Positions 18,013 to 26,948 of a stretch of DNA of 64,000 nt are shown here, piece after piece (within the stretch, counting starts at the first letter, position 1; each line of letters opens with the position of its first letter). The stretch comes from JAITWN01 sp964437335 (lineage in GTDB: Bacteria > Pseudomonadota > Gammaproteobacteria > SZUA-140). Position numbers and translations under genes: made by a program. The notes below the pieces were generated by a model, which was not told where the DNA came from, ran no database searches, and worked only from the letters and a program-made list of their open reading frames with translations. The stretch is from positions 1 to 64,000 of the forward strand of contig CAYTGL010000007.1 in assembly GCA_964437335.1 (NCBI GenBank). Reading direction: 5' to 3'.

Positions 18013-20919
18013 CTATTCGCGGCTGCCTAGCAGGGGCCGCAGGAACTGGCCGGTGATGGATTCGTTGCAAGCAGCGATATCTTCGGGCGTGCCCTGGGCA
18101 ATGACCTGGCCGCCGTCTTCGCCCGCCCCGGGACCGAGGTCGATCACATAATCGGCCTCGCGAATCAACTGCAGGTTGTGCTCCACCACGATCAGGGAAT
18201 GGCCGGCGGTGAGCAGGGCTTCAAAACAGTCGAGCAGTTGGGTCACGTCGGCAAAATGCAAACCGGTGGTCGGCTCGTCGATCACAAACAGGCACCGTCC
18301 GCTGCTTCCCTGGGCCAAATGCGCGGCCAGCTTGAGCCGGCTGGCTTCGCCGCCCGATAGTGTGCTGGCACTCTGGCCGAGTCGCACGTAGTCGAGACCC
18401 ACGTCCATGAGTTGCTTCAGCCGCATTTGCACCTTGCGCTGGCCACGGAAGAAGCCAAATGCCTCGCGGACGGTCATGTCGAGAACTTCGGCAATACTCT
18501 TTTGTCGGTATTTGATGGCGAGAACTTCTGCTCGGTAACGCCGCCCACGGCATTGAGGGCAACGCATGGTGACGTCGGGCAGGAACTGCAAGTCGATTTC
18601 CTGAAAGCCCAGGCCGCTGCACGCCGGGCACCGCCCTCGATCGACATTGAAACTGAAGTGGGCCACCGTGTAGTTGTGGGCCTTGGCTTCGGCCGTGCCG
18701 GCAAAGACCGTGCGGATTTCGTCAAACGCTTTGACGTAGGTCACGGGAATGCTTCGCACGCTGCGGGCGATGGGCGCCTGATCCACGGCCACAAGGTCGT
18801 TGAGTTGGCCGTCGCCGGTGACTTCATCGACTTCCAGCGGTTTGTCGGCGGCGACCTTCATGCGCTGGGCGAGGGCCGGGAAGAGCGTTTGTTGCACCAG
18901 GGTGCTTTTGCCTGATCCACTGACGCCGGTCACCACGCAGAGCACGCCGAGGGGGAACCGCACGCTGATGTTCTGGAGGTTGTGGCCTCGGGCTCCTTGC
19001 AAGTGGATCCAGCCGTGCGAGGTTTCGCGCCGGGGACCGGGTGAAGCGATGCCTCGCCGGCCAAACAGGTAGTCGCCGGTGACGCTTCCCTTCACGCGTT
19101 CCAAGTCGGCAGGCGGGCCTTGGAAGACCAGTTCGCCGCCGCGGTCGCCGGCGCCGGGACCGAGTTCCACCAGCATGTCGGCCGCGCGAAGGAATGCCTC
19201 ATCGTGCTCGACCACGGCCACGGTGTTGCCGCGGTCGCGCAGTTTTTGCACGGTGCGGAGGAGTCGCTGGCTGTCGGCTGCGTGCAGTCCGGCTGATGGC
19301 TCATCGAGCACGTAGAGCATGTTCACCAGGCTGGAGCCGATGGCGCCGGTGAGGGCGACCCGCCCAGCTTCGCCGCCAGAGAGCGTGCGCTGCGCGCGGT
19401 CGAGCGTGAGATAGCCGAGCCCCACGTCGCACAGATAGGCCAGGCGAGTTTGCGCCTGTTCCAGCATGGTGCGGGCAATTTGGCGGGCGGCTTCGCTCAG
19501 TGGCAAGTTCTTGAAGAAATCGCCGGCCGCGTCGACACGCAGGCTGCATACTTCGGCGATGTTTCGCCCCGCGATTCGCACGGCCAGGGCCTCGGGGCGC
19601 AGCCGCTGGCCGAGGCAGTCGGGGCAAACTCGATCGCGCTTGAAGCGGTTCAGGTAAGCCCTTTGTTGGACCTTGTACTTGCGCCGTTCGAGCCAGCGGA
19701 AGAAACCAGCGAGACCGCCGAATTTGCGATCGGGCACGCCCTCCTGAATTAGCTGAAGGGAGTGCTCGTCCAACTCGCGGTAGGGTACGTCCACCGCGAT
19801 GTTGTAGTCAGCCGCCAGGGTGAGCAATTCTTTGAGCTCGTGCTTGTAGCTGGGCGCGTTCCACGGCGCGATGGCCCCTTGGCGGATGGTCTTTTCGACA
19901 TCGGGCACGATCAGGGACCGATCGAGTTCGAGGGTATTGCCGAAGCCTTCGCAGGTGGGGCAGGCCCCGCGGGCGTGGTTGAAGCTGAACAACTGCGGGT
20001 CGGGCTGCGGAAATGTGCGTTGGCAACCGCCGCACCTGAGGATCGAACTCCACGATTGCCGCCGGAAGGGGCGGCTATCGAGCTGGGTTGGTGGCAGAGA
20101 TTTCAGATGGTCTGGCAAGTTGGGCGCGTCTTCGATCCAAGCCGAGCAGGCCGACTCGCCGGCCGCAAAGGCAGTTTCCAACGAATCGCGGAGCCGGCCG
20201 GCATCGACGCGGCCAGCCGCGAGGCGATCGACCACCACGTCTACGGCGGTGTCTTGGGGGAGCGCGTCGCGATCGAACCGCCGACTGGCGTCGTCGCCTG
20301 CCAGTTCCCAAGTGCGACCGGCGGCCACCACGCGCGAGAAGCCAGATTTGCGGAGCCGGGGATAAATGCCGGCCTCGGTCGCCAGCGAAGCAGGCAGCGG
20401 AAACGCCAGCAGGTAGCGCGTGCCCTCGGGCAAGGCCAACAGATCGAGGGCGGCCCGCTCGGGCGTGTCGCGCCGCACTTCGCGGCCGCAGTCGGGGCAG
20501 ATCACCGTGCCTATTTTGGCGAACAGCAAGCGCAGGTAGTCGTAGGTTTCGGTCGCCGTGGCCACGGTGGAGCGCTGCGATGCCCCTTGGTTCTTGGGCG
20601 CCACGGCGATGGAAGGGGGAATGCCGTCGATCCGTTCGGCGGTGGGGCGTTCCATGGTTTCCAGGAACTGCCGCGTATAGGCGGAGAAGCTTTCGATATA
20701 CCGCCGCTGGCCTTCGGCATAGAGGGTATCGAGCGCGAGGCTGGTCTTGCCGCTGCCGCTCACGCCGCAGAACACGATCAACTGGTGATAAGGCAGGTCG
20801 AGATCGATCTGTTTGAGATTGTGGACTTCCACCCCTCGCAAGGTGATGGCGCGCGGGGTGGTAGCGGAGGGCATTGCGGAAGTTGCGGAGGTTGATGTGG
20901 TCACAACAGCAGGACGCAA
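18013..20919 (-). CDS. uvrA: Excinuclease ABC subunit A, divergent UvrA
   Basis: 968 aa, or 953 aa if the internal Met (20874) is used. The protein has two tandem ABC modules: GVSGSGKTSLALDTLYAEGQ (Walker A1), a UvrB-interaction region, the zinc-type CPTCEGFG, LSGGEAGRVALTGAIGSSL with VLDEPSAGLH, then GVSGSGKSTLVQQTLFPALA (Walker A2), CPACSGLGFQEIDLQFLPDV, CPQCRGRRYRAEVL, and LSGGEASRLKLAAHL with VIDEPTTGLHFADV. UvrA scans DNA for bulky lesions and loads UvrB. The block GASQRSTVATATETYDYLRL departs from the canonical HNPRSTVGTVTEIYDYLRL form, so it may be a paralogue beside a standard uvrA elsewhere. All ATPase motifs are intact. Confidence 0.92.
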   Translation of the reverse strand: MRPAVVTTSTSATSAMPSATTPRAITLRGVEVHNLKQIDLDLPYHQLIVFCGVSGSGKTSLALDTLYAEGQRRYIESFSAYTRQFLETMERPTAERIDGIPPSIAVAPKNQGASQRSTVATATETYDYLRLLFAKIGTVICPDCGREVRRDTPERAALDLLALPEGTRYLLAFPLPASLATEAGIYPRLRKSGFSRVVAAGRTWELAGDDASRRFDRDALPQDTAVDVVVDRLAAGRVDAGRLRDSLETAFAAGESACSAWIEDAPNLPDHLKSLPPTQLDSRPFRRQSWSSILRCGGCQRTFPQPDPQLFSFNHARGACPTCEGFGNTLELDRSLIVPDVEKTIRQGAIAPWNAPSYKHELKELLTLAADYNIAVDVPYRELDEHSLQLIQEGVPDRKFGGLAGFFRWLERRKYKVQQRAYLNRFKRDRVCPDCLGQRLRPEALAVRIAGRNIAEVCSLRVDAAGDFFKNLPLSEAARQIARTMLEQAQTRLAYLCDVGLGYLTLDRAQRTLSGGEAGRVALTGAIGSSLVNMLYVLDEPSAGLHAADSQRLLRTVQKLRDRGNTVAVVEHDEAFLRAADMLVELGPGAGDRGGELVFQGPPADLERVKGSVTGDYLFGRRGIASPGPRRETSHGWIHLQGARGHNLQNISVRFPLGVLCVVTGVSGSGKSTLVQQTLFPALAQRMKVAADKPLEVDEVTGDGQLNDLVAVDQAPIARSVRSIPVTYVKAFDEIRTVFAGTAEAKAHNYTVAHFSFNVDRGRCPACSGLGFQEIDLQFLPDVTMRCPQCRGRRYRAEVLAIKYRQKSIAEVLDMTVREAFGFFRGQRKVQMRLKQLMDVGLDYVRLGQSASTLSGGEASRLKLAAHLAQGSSGRCLFVIDEPTTGLHFADVTQLLDCFEALLTAGHSLIVVEHNLQLIREADYVIDLGPGAGEDGGQVIAQGTPEDIAACNESITGQFLRPLLGSRE

Positions 20920-21070
20920 GCAAAGCGGGGCAAGGCAGGGGCGGATGCGCGGCAGGCCAACAGCGGCTCCCTATTCTTCCGCCGATTGCTGCTAATGAAC
21001 AGGGGGGCAGAACTGCAATGGGCGTGTCATGGATGTGCCATGCTTAAGATCACACGAAAAACAAAGTCGG

Positions 21071-21110
21071 CTTTCGCTCCGCGAAAGCAAATCCTTTCGC
21101 GGAGCGAAAG
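21071..21110. repeat. 17-bp REP-like inverted repeat
   Basis: CTTTCGCTCCGCGAAAG (21071-21087) and its exact reverse complement (21094-21110) are separated by 6 nt. Each arm is itself nearly palindromic. Confidence 0.75.
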
Positions 21111-21144
21111 GCGACTATGCCCGAAAGTTATTTTCCATGGGTTC

Positions 21145-21166
21145 CTTACGCCCGTGGCGTAAGCAT
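21145..21166. repeat. REP-like palindrome, second copy of the 4341 element
   Basis: CTTACGCC (21145-21152) pairs with GGCGTAAG (21156-21163) and continues as CATG. It shares the GGCGTAAGCATG core with the element at 4341-4367. Confidence 0.65.
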
Positions 21167-21202
21167 GCTGAACTTTCGACGACGCAGGGCGTCACCAATA
21201 AA

Positions 21203-22054
21203 TCACTTCACCAAACTCCGCAGCGTTCTCAAGTTCATCACGTCCAAATCTTCGCCGTCGCGTACGCCCTTGGGCGTTTCCAAATACATGGGCACCTTGC
21301 GAAACCGGCGATCGTTGAGCAGGTGCCGAAACGGTTCCAGGCCCAGGCAGCCTTCGCCGATATGCTCATGCCGATCGACTCGGGAGCCGAGCGGCTTCTT
21401 GCTATCGTTGAGGTGAAAGGCTTTCACGCGGTCGATGCCCACCAGGCGATCGAGTTCTCGCATGGTGGCCAGGTAATCCTTGCGGTCTTGCAGCGGATAG
21501 CCGGCGGCGAAGGTGTGACAGGTATCGATGCACACGCCCAGCCGCTCGGGGGCTGCCACCTTTGCGATGATGGCCGCCAGATGCTCGAACCGCCAACCGA
21601 GGTTGCTCCCTTGGCCGGCGGTGTTTTCCAGCAGGCAGCAAGCTTTGCCGCTGGTGCGGGCGTGGACTTCGTCGAGCGCCTGGGCAATCCGCGTTAGCCC
21701 GGCTTCTTCGCTGCTGGTGGTAAACGCGCCGGGGTGGGCTACAACGTAGGGGATGCCGAGCAGCTCCGCCCGCTCCAATTCCACCACGAAGGCGTCCACG
21801 CTTTTCTGCCACATGGCGTCGTCGGGCGCGGCCATGTTAATAAGGTAGCTATCGTGGGCCAGGGAGTGTTTGATTTTGTGCCCGCCCAGGGCGGTTTGAA
21901 ACTTCGCGACCTCGTCCGCGGAAATATCTTTGGCCCGCCACTGGTTGTTGTTTTTGGTGAAGATTTGCAGAGAAGACATTCCCAGGGCAGCGGCACGTTC
22001 CACTGCCTTGTAATACCCTCCCGCAATCGACATGTGGGCTCCGAGAATTGGCAT
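21203..22054 (-). CDS. nfo: Endonuclease IV (apurinic/apyrimidinic endonuclease)
   Basis: 283 aa from the ATG at 22054 (MPILGAHMSIAGG), the family start; the frame extends 13 codons further upstream. The enzyme is a TIM barrel with three metal ions that cleaves 5' to abasic sites. Metal and substrate motifs are intact: GAHMSIAGG, KNNNQW, VAHPGAF, LLENTAGQGSNLG, GVCIDTCHTFAAGYPL, FHLNDSKKPLGSRVDRHEHI followed by GEG, and LETPKG. The stop is just upstream of a pair of REP-like hairpins. The neighbouring uvrA is on the same strand but separated by about 280 bp. Confidence 0.96.
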   Translation of the reverse strand: MPILGAHMSIAGGYYKAVERAAALGMSSLQIFTKNNNQWRAKDISADEVAKFQTALGGHKIKHSLAHDSYLINMAAPDDAMWQKSVDAFVVELERAELLGIPYVVAHPGAFTTSSEEAGLTRIAQALDEVHARTSGKACCLLENTAGQGSNLGWRFEHLAAIIAKVAAPERLGVCIDTCHTFAAGYPLQDRKDYLATMRELDRLVGIDRVKAFHLNDSKKPLGSRVDRHEHIGEGCLGLEPFRHLLNDRRFRKVPMYLETPKGVRDGEDLDVMNLRTLRSLVK

Positions 22055-22118
22055 GCATCTCGGATACCCGATCACGGCAGCTTTCGCAAGCACAAGCGGA
22101 CTGCAACTTCCACAGCCC

Positions 22119-22337
22119 CTACCTTTCCCGCCCCTCCAGGATCTCGCAGCCGGGATAACGCTGCATCAGTTTGCCCACGGCAGCGAATTGGTCCCTCGCC
22201 TCGATCAGAACGTTGCCGATGATTCCGCCGCTCTTCGTCCTGATCTTGAAGACGAACTTCTTGTTGGCGGCGAGGGCAGTGCCTTCCAGGCCACAAACGA
22301 GGAGAAGACCCAAGACAAGAAATTGTCGGCGTAACAT
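22119..22337 (-). CDS. Small secreted protein
   Basis: 72 aa from the ATG at 22337. A clear signal peptide (FLVLGLLLVCGLEGTALA) leads to a mature part of about 50 residues (FKIRTKSGGIIGNVLIEA, RDQFAAVGKLMQRYPGCEIL) that looks like a small alpha/beta domain. The function is unknown. It lies 64 bp upstream of nfo on the same strand. Confidence 0.65.
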   Translation of the reverse strand: MLRRQFLVLGLLLVCGLEGTALAANKKFVFKIRTKSGGIIGNVLIEARDQFAAVGKLMQRYPGCEILEGRER

Positions 22338-22538
22338 GGATGCACCTCGGGAGCCAGAATGGTTCAATCGAGATCATTCTTTGCCAGTCCGACGACGAGG
22401 TCCAGCCTACTTCCGCCTCGTCGGCGATTCGCCAAGGCGAGTCATCCAGGATTCGCAGTTCCCACTGAGAGTCGGAGTTGAGCGAGGCGGACGGAGATCC
22501 CAAAATGCAAACTGCCACTTTCGTAAGGAGCAGTTCCG

Positions 22539-23192
22539 ATGGGCCGCCGCAGAACCAGACCTCACTTTCTGATCGTCCACGCCGAGATCCTTGGTTCAAT
22601 CGACAAGGACCGTGTCTTGGTCCTCGACAGCGATCCTGATGAAAACCTTTTGGACGAGCTTCAGTGCCCTCTCTTCGACAATGTTTTGATCGCACTGCGG
22701 AAGTCGTTCTCGCTCACATTTCCGAGAAACCCATTCATCGACGGCCTGAAGGACGCCCTCGAAGAGATTCGTCGTATTGGCGTTGATGCTCTTCAGCCAA
22801 TTCCTGAGGTTCTCGAAGAACTCAAGCTGAAACCGGTGCCTCCACCAAGCGAGGAACCTCGGCCAATCAAGGTGTACGTCTTCCAATACAGCTTGGCCCG
22901 CCTGGACGACCTGCCACTGAAGGTCAAGTACGAAGGCAAATCGCAGAAGTTCGTGAACCTGATCGAAGAGCGGCCCGCCGATGACGTGGTGCGTACTCTG
23001 AGGGATGTCGTCTCAGACACGTTCGAGGAGATGTTCAGCGAGGAGCAGCACGAAGAGGTGTTGCGCAGAATCAGAAGGCGGATTGGTGCTGTTCTACCGC
23101 CGCTCAATGACCTTCTGATTGCGATTGAGATTGAGCCGATCGCTGAATTGGCTCAGATCGAAGCTGTCTGCAAAATCCAGGAAGAGGCGTGA
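22539..23192 (+). CDS. Hypothetical protein, acidic and helical
   Basis: 217 aa with a good ribosome site (AAGGAG at 22525-22530). No family recognised. The first third has a strand-rich look (FLIVHAEILGSIDKDRVLVL), while the rest is helical and acidic with a C-terminal LPPLNDLLIAIEIEPIAELA. There are no membrane segments or cysteine clusters. It ends 5 bp before the stop of the convergent XRE gene, so the two transcripts meet. Confidence 0.55.
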   Translation: MGRRRTRPHFLIVHAEILGSIDKDRVLVLDSDPDENLLDELQCPLFDNVLIALRKSFSLTFPRNPFIDGLKDALEEIRRIGVDALQPIPEVLEELKLKPVPPPSEEPRPIKVYVFQYSLARLDDLPLKVKYEGKSQKFVNLIEERPADDVVRTLRDVVSDTFEEMFSEEQHEEVLRRIRRRIGAVLPPLNDLLIAIEIEPIAELAQIEAVCKIQEEA

Positions 23193-23197
23193 GCAGC

Positions 23198-23575
23198 CTA
23201 TTTCCGCCGGGTTGGTGACTCACCCAACCTTGCCAACAATGGGCAAAGCATCAGCAGCGTCTCCCGATCGGCCCCGCCGATCAATTGATCGGCCAGTTTC
23301 TTGGCTCGATCCCGAAGCACGCTTTCGGTGTCCGGCGATGCCTCTGACGGCAACAAGTCGTTGACTGTCGTGTGTAGGGCCTCGGCCAGGCGGGCGATCA
23401 AGTCGATGCCAGGGGCAGCGCCACCTGCTTCGAGACGTCCGACGTAACTTGTCGTGATCTGTGCCTCTCGGGCGAGTTCGGCCTGGGTGAGTCCCTGAGA
23501 ATGCCGCAACTCCCGCAGCCGCTCTGAAAAGCGGCTTACGATCTCGGCGTGCCGGATTCTCGGTTTCTTCGCCAT
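23198..23575 (-). CDS. XRE-family transcriptional regulator
   Basis: 125 aa from the ATG at 23575; the open frame continues upstream but is antisense to the lipoprotein gene. The HTH spans residues 17-72 (FSERLRELRHSQGLTQAELA, AQITTSYVGRLEAGGAAPGI, LIARLAEALHTTVNDLL). A helical C-terminal tail may mediate dimerisation. It is divergent from the envelope operon starting at 23739, with a 163-bp shared upstream region, so it probably controls that operon and itself. Confidence 0.85.
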   Translation of the reverse strand: MAKKPRIRHAEIVSRFSERLRELRHSQGLTQAELAREAQITTSYVGRLEAGGAAPGIDLIARLAEALHTTVNDLLPSEASPDTESVLRDRAKKLADQLIGGADRETLLMLCPLLARLGESPTRRK

Positions 23576-23738
23576 GCGCAGTCTCCCGCTTCTTGATCGG
23601 CACCACGGGAAACTGTCCGCATCTACAAAAGTGGCTCCCGATATGTACAATAATGTGGATCGATCCACTCTTGAGTCGGGTGGTGGCCCTGCGCTGGGCT
23701 TCTCGCTGTTTTCACTTTGCGCTGAAAGGAACGGGTTG

Positions 23739-24527
23739 ATGAAGAGATTGCTGCTGCTGTCGCTGATTGCCGTGCTCACCGGCTGCGGAGCCAGAGCCGA
23801 GGTCGCCAAGGAGAAGCTGCTCGCCAAGGTCGATTCGATGCTGGGTGAAATGGAGGTCAAGCGGAAGGAGATTGGCATCTCGGTGACCGCCCTGAAGGAT
23901 GGCATCGACGGCCTGCGAAAGGCCAAGATCAAGGCGCAGGTCAAGAAGGACCAGATCAGTCGGCAGGCCGCCCCTCTTGAGGAACGCCTGGCTGCTCTCG
24001 ACACCACACTCGCCAAAGTGCGGGACCAACTGGCATCCGGTGAAGATGCAGAGATTGGCGGCATGAGCTATTCGGCTGACGAACTCAAGGTCATGGCCGA
24101 CAAGGTGCTGACAGCCCGTAAAGAACTGGTTTCCCAGATCGGCGGCTACGAGCAATCGCAGGCCAGCTTGGAGAAAGTGGTCGATTCGCTGGACCGTAAG
24201 CAGACGGAATATCAGCGTCGGTTGACCAGCCTCGAAAGCCAGATCGCCGAGATCGACTCCAAAGCCATCGCTCTCAAGGCCATGCAAGATGCTTCGGCGG
24301 CAATGGGTGAGAGCGACAAGACCCTGGCAGCCAACATCGACGGTCTCGAAGACAAGGTCAACGACCTTTACGCCGATGTGGAATCCGAGCTTCTCAGCGA
24401 GGACGAGAAGTGGAACGAGACGGAGGCCACCGCCGAAATCGATGCGGTCGATGCCTTCATCGCCGCCACGCAGGATTCGACTGACACGCTGGCCGAGATC
24501 GACCGAATCCTGGGAGCAGGAAAGTGA
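23739..24527 (+). CDS. Coiled-coil lipoprotein
   Basis: 262 aa from the ATG at 23739. The signal MKRLLLLSLIAVLTG-C is a lipobox with the Cys at residue 16. The mature protein is a long charged coiled coil (for example RKEIGISVTALKDGIDGLRK, KKDQISRQAAPLEERLAALD, DRKQTEYQRRLTSLESQIAE) with an acidic C-terminus. It is the first gene of a four-gene operon and its stop overlaps the next start. The role is probably structural or as an adaptor in the envelope. No enzymatic motif is present. Confidence 0.8.
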   Translation: MKRLLLLSLIAVLTGCGARAEVAKEKLLAKVDSMLGEMEVKRKEIGISVTALKDGIDGLRKAKIKAQVKKDQISRQAAPLEERLAALDTTLAKVRDQLASGEDAEIGGMSYSADELKVMADKVLTARKELVSQIGGYEQSQASLEKVVDSLDRKQTEYQRRLTSLESQIAEIDSKAIALKAMQDASAAMGESDKTLAANIDGLEDKVNDLYADVESELLSEDEKWNETEATAEIDAVDAFIAATQDSTDTLAEIDRILGAGK

Positions 24528-25099
24528 ACGGCAGCGTATCGCATTGGCTCGTCATGGGGCTGATGGTTGCTTTAGTTGGCGGTTGCGGCCAGACATCAAC
24601 CGAGTCGGTCCCACACTCGGATGCGGCAACTGCCTCGGACGAGCGAGAAATTGCCGTTTCACACCGAGAGCAACTTGGTCGGTTGAAGTTTCAGAGGGAC
24701 AAGCTGGTTCGTGCAATCGAACGTTTGGAGCGGGATCGCAGGGAAACCATCGGCCGTCTGCGGAGCGCTGGAGTTCAGTCTGCGTCAGATCTGGCCAACC
24801 ATCCTGAAGCCAGACTCGACGCCCAGGAACTCACGCTGGTTGTCGGCCAAATTCGCCGCTTGGAGAAGATCATCTCCGAATACGACACGGCGATCCACCG
24901 TCTTGAAGCGGTCGTTCGGCACGTTGATCGGGAGAAACGGCTGGCGCAGTCGGCCCGCTCGGACGCCGACCTTGAGCGACTCTCAACGGCATTCCATGAG
25001 GCGGAAGATCAATTGCGACCGGACACGAATACGCCAATCGTCGATGCCGTGGAGATCGAAACGGTACTGAACGCAGAGCTTTCAAATACGGAGCAGTGA
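24524..25099 (+). CDS. Second coiled-coil lipoprotein
   Basis: 191 aa with a GTG start that overlaps the previous stop (GTGA), so the two are translationally coupled. A lipobox (VALVGG-C) gives lipidation at about residue 21. The mature part is a charged coiled coil (REQLGRLKFQRDKLVRAIER, LTLVVGQIRRLEKIISEYDT). The architecture matches its neighbour, so the two may form a hetero-oligomer. Confidence 0.75.
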   Translation: MNGSVSHWLVMGLMVALVGGCGQTSTESVPHSDAATASDEREIAVSHREQLGRLKFQRDKLVRAIERLERDRRETIGRLRSAGVQSASDLANHPEARLDAQELTLVVGQIRRLEKIISEYDTAIHRLEAVVRHVDREKRLAQSARSDADLERLSTAFHEAEDQLRPDTNTPIVDAVEIETVLNAELSNTEQ

Positions 25100-25671
25100 T
25101 CATGCCAACGAACGAAACCGGAGGACCGCCTCCAATGCCCCAAAGGTCAACGCCGCCCCCGATGCCGCCGAAACGGCCATCGTCGTTCAGGACGCCGCTC
25201 ATTGCAGGCGGCGCTGTGGTCCTTCTCGGATTCGTCGGCGTCGTCGTGCTGGTAATCGGCCGTAGTTCTGGTAACCGATTCTCCGACATCGACTCGAACA
25301 TGCCCCAGGAGCTTCGGGACATGCGGGCGGATTTCGACAGCCGCACCGCCGACATGCGACAGCAGATCAATGAGGCTCATGAGCTTTGGGAATCGGACGA
25401 CCGCTTTGAAGCCGTCCGACGCTACAAGGCGCTCATCCGTTCCGACGAATTTCGCTGGGATCTCGTCGAGTTCCAACCTGAACTTGTAACGGCCTACCGG
25501 CGAGTGATCGAACACGAAGCCGATTACGGCGATCCAGGCTCGGCCAGGGATTGGGCCGTGCGGGCGTACAACCAAGGTCAATGGAGTGAGTACGCCTCAT
25601 TGCGGAAGCTGACGTTCTCGTCCGAGGTAGCGGCCACGATCTGGGACGAAGTGTCGGCGGCCCATGATTGA
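25096..25671 (+). CDS. Single-pass membrane protein with proline-rich N-terminus
   Basis: 191 aa. A GTG at 25096 overlaps the previous stop; an ATG at 25102 is an alternative. The N-terminal 30 residues are rich in PPPMP repeats. One transmembrane helix follows (LIAGGAVVLLGFVGVVVLVI), then a helical extracytoplasmic part. The PPPMP tract could bind the GYF_2 domain of the next gene product, because GYF domains bind proline-rich peptides. Confidence 0.7.
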   Translation: MIMPTNETGGPPPMPQRSTPPPMPPKRPSSFRTPLIAGGAVVLLGFVGVVVLVIGRSSGNRFSDIDSNMPQELRDMRADFDSRTADMRQQINEAHELWESDDRFEAVRRYKALIRSDEFRWDLVEFQPELVTAYRRVIEHEADYGDPGSARDWAVRAYNQGQWSEYASLRKLTFSSEVAATIWDEVSAAHD

Positions 25672-25701
25672 AGTGCATTGGTTATACGATGAGGTGGACT
25701 G

Positions 25702-26658
25702 ATGGCAGATGAGTGGTTCTACGGAAGAGATGGACAGAACACAGGCCCGGTTGGATTCGATCAGCTTGTCGAACTCGCTAGGTCTGGAGAACTTCAACCT
25801 GCGGACCTGGTGTGGCAAGAAGGAATGGCCGATTGGATACTCGCACGTCGGGTCGATGGGTTGAACTTTCCGGCCCCCTTCGCTGCGTCAGTGCGAAGTG
25901 CTTCCTGGTTGGATTCCGCACTTCGGCACCTTGGGAAGCAACCTGATGAAGCCATTGCCACTTGGCTAATGAAACCAAAGCCTGGCAGTCGGCTGGCCCT
26001 GAGCATCATCAGCATGGCGGCAATGCTGGCGATCGCCGCCTTCTTCGCACTGTCTGCCTTTGTCTTCGCCCCACTGATCTTGGTGACTTTCCTGTTTCTC
26101 TGGCTCGCCGGAATTGGCTTGCTCATGTCGCTGGTCAGTGCCGTTGACATCCCCAAGCGCAAACAGCAATTGATCGGCAGATGGGAGGCTGTCGAAGGCG
26201 ATGCACCCGCCATTCAATTCACCACCGATGGCAACGTAGTCCGCTCCGATGGTGTCAGCGGCCAGTACAACTACTCGGTGCTCAAAGAAGCGCTGACTGT
26301 CTCAATTGACCACGCCCTGCCGGTCGAACTTCGGGTCACCTCGATCTCCGCTCATGAACTTCACGTCTCCGATGGTTCGACCACCAGCTATTACAAGAAG
26401 GGCAAGACACTGACCGACGTCGAACAAGAGAAACAAATGGAGGCGGCGAAGGCGAAGATGTTGGCGATCGGGAAAACAGCGGCCGTCGTCGCTGGGGCCA
26501 CGGCGATGGCTGGTCTGGCCGTGCTGGGGGCGGCTGCCGAAGGCATGGCCAAGAATGCGGCACACGACGCTCAAGTTCGAAAGCGTCCGTGTCCAAGCTG
26601 TGGCACCCTCGTACCCGTTGACAAGTCACTCTGCATCAACTGCGGGCAGATGATTTAG
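25702..26658 (+). CDS. GYF_2-domain membrane protein with C-terminal zinc ribbon
   Basis: 318 aa. Residues 1-50 (EWFYGRDGQNTGPVGFDQLV, LVWQEGMADW) are a GYF_2/DUF4339 domain. Two hydrophobic helices follow (LSIISMAAMLAIAAFFALSA, LVTFLFLWLAGIGLLMSLVS), then a beta-rich region (LIGRWEAVEGDAPAIQFTTD) resembling a lipocalin-like domain, a glycine/alanine hydrophobic stretch, and a zinc ribbon CPSCGTLV...CINCGQ at the end. It is the last gene of the operon begun by the two lipoproteins and may be its membrane hub. Confidence 0.75.
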   Translation: MADEWFYGRDGQNTGPVGFDQLVELARSGELQPADLVWQEGMADWILARRVDGLNFPAPFAASVRSASWLDSALRHLGKQPDEAIATWLMKPKPGSRLALSIISMAAMLAIAAFFALSAFVFAPLILVTFLFLWLAGIGLLMSLVSAVDIPKRKQQLIGRWEAVEGDAPAIQFTTDGNVVRSDGVSGQYNYSVLKEALTVSIDHALPVELRVTSISAHELHVSDGSTTSYYKKGKTLTDVEQEKQMEAAKAKMLAIGKTAAVVAGATAMAGLAVLGAAAEGMAKNAAHDAQVRKRPCPSCGTLVPVDKSLCINCGQMI

Positions 26659-26671
26659 GATCGGCAATGGA

Positions 26672-26941
26672 TCAGCATGCGTCATGCTGATCATTCGAGA
26701 TGATCCTCAACTTCCGCCGTACCTCGGGCCGATCCTTCTCGACCTCGGCCAGAACTTTCCTTGCAACACGCCGGAACAGGTCATGCTCGTCTTTCGATCG
26801 GCGTTCCCAGATCAAGTTCATTTCGGTGAGACACCCTCGATGTGGTCGCTGGGGATGCCGCCTGTCGGCAGCCCGCACTTCCTCTCGAAGGGCGTTGTAG
26901 ATGAGTCCAGCGACGAAGGTGATCGGGAGCGGCTTGTTCAT
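26672..26941 (-). CDS. Hypothetical small basic protein, last gene of the ArdC operon
   Basis: 89 aa, beginning 7 bp after the ArdC-like stop. Rich in Arg and Glu (EEVRAADRRHPQRPHRG, DLFRRVARKVLAEVEKDRPE). No family recognised. Its placement suggests co-translation with the upstream gene. Confidence 0.5.
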   Translation of the reverse strand: MNKPLPITFVAGLIYNALREEVRAADRRHPQRPHRGCLTEMNLIWERRSKDEHDLFRRVARKVLAEVEKDRPEVRRKLRIISNDQHDAC

Positions 26942-26948
26942 TTCTGCC

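Noticed and set aside
19762..20895. 377-aa plus-strand ORF in uvrA
   Set aside because: Antisense shadow of uvrA; composition typical of reverse frames.
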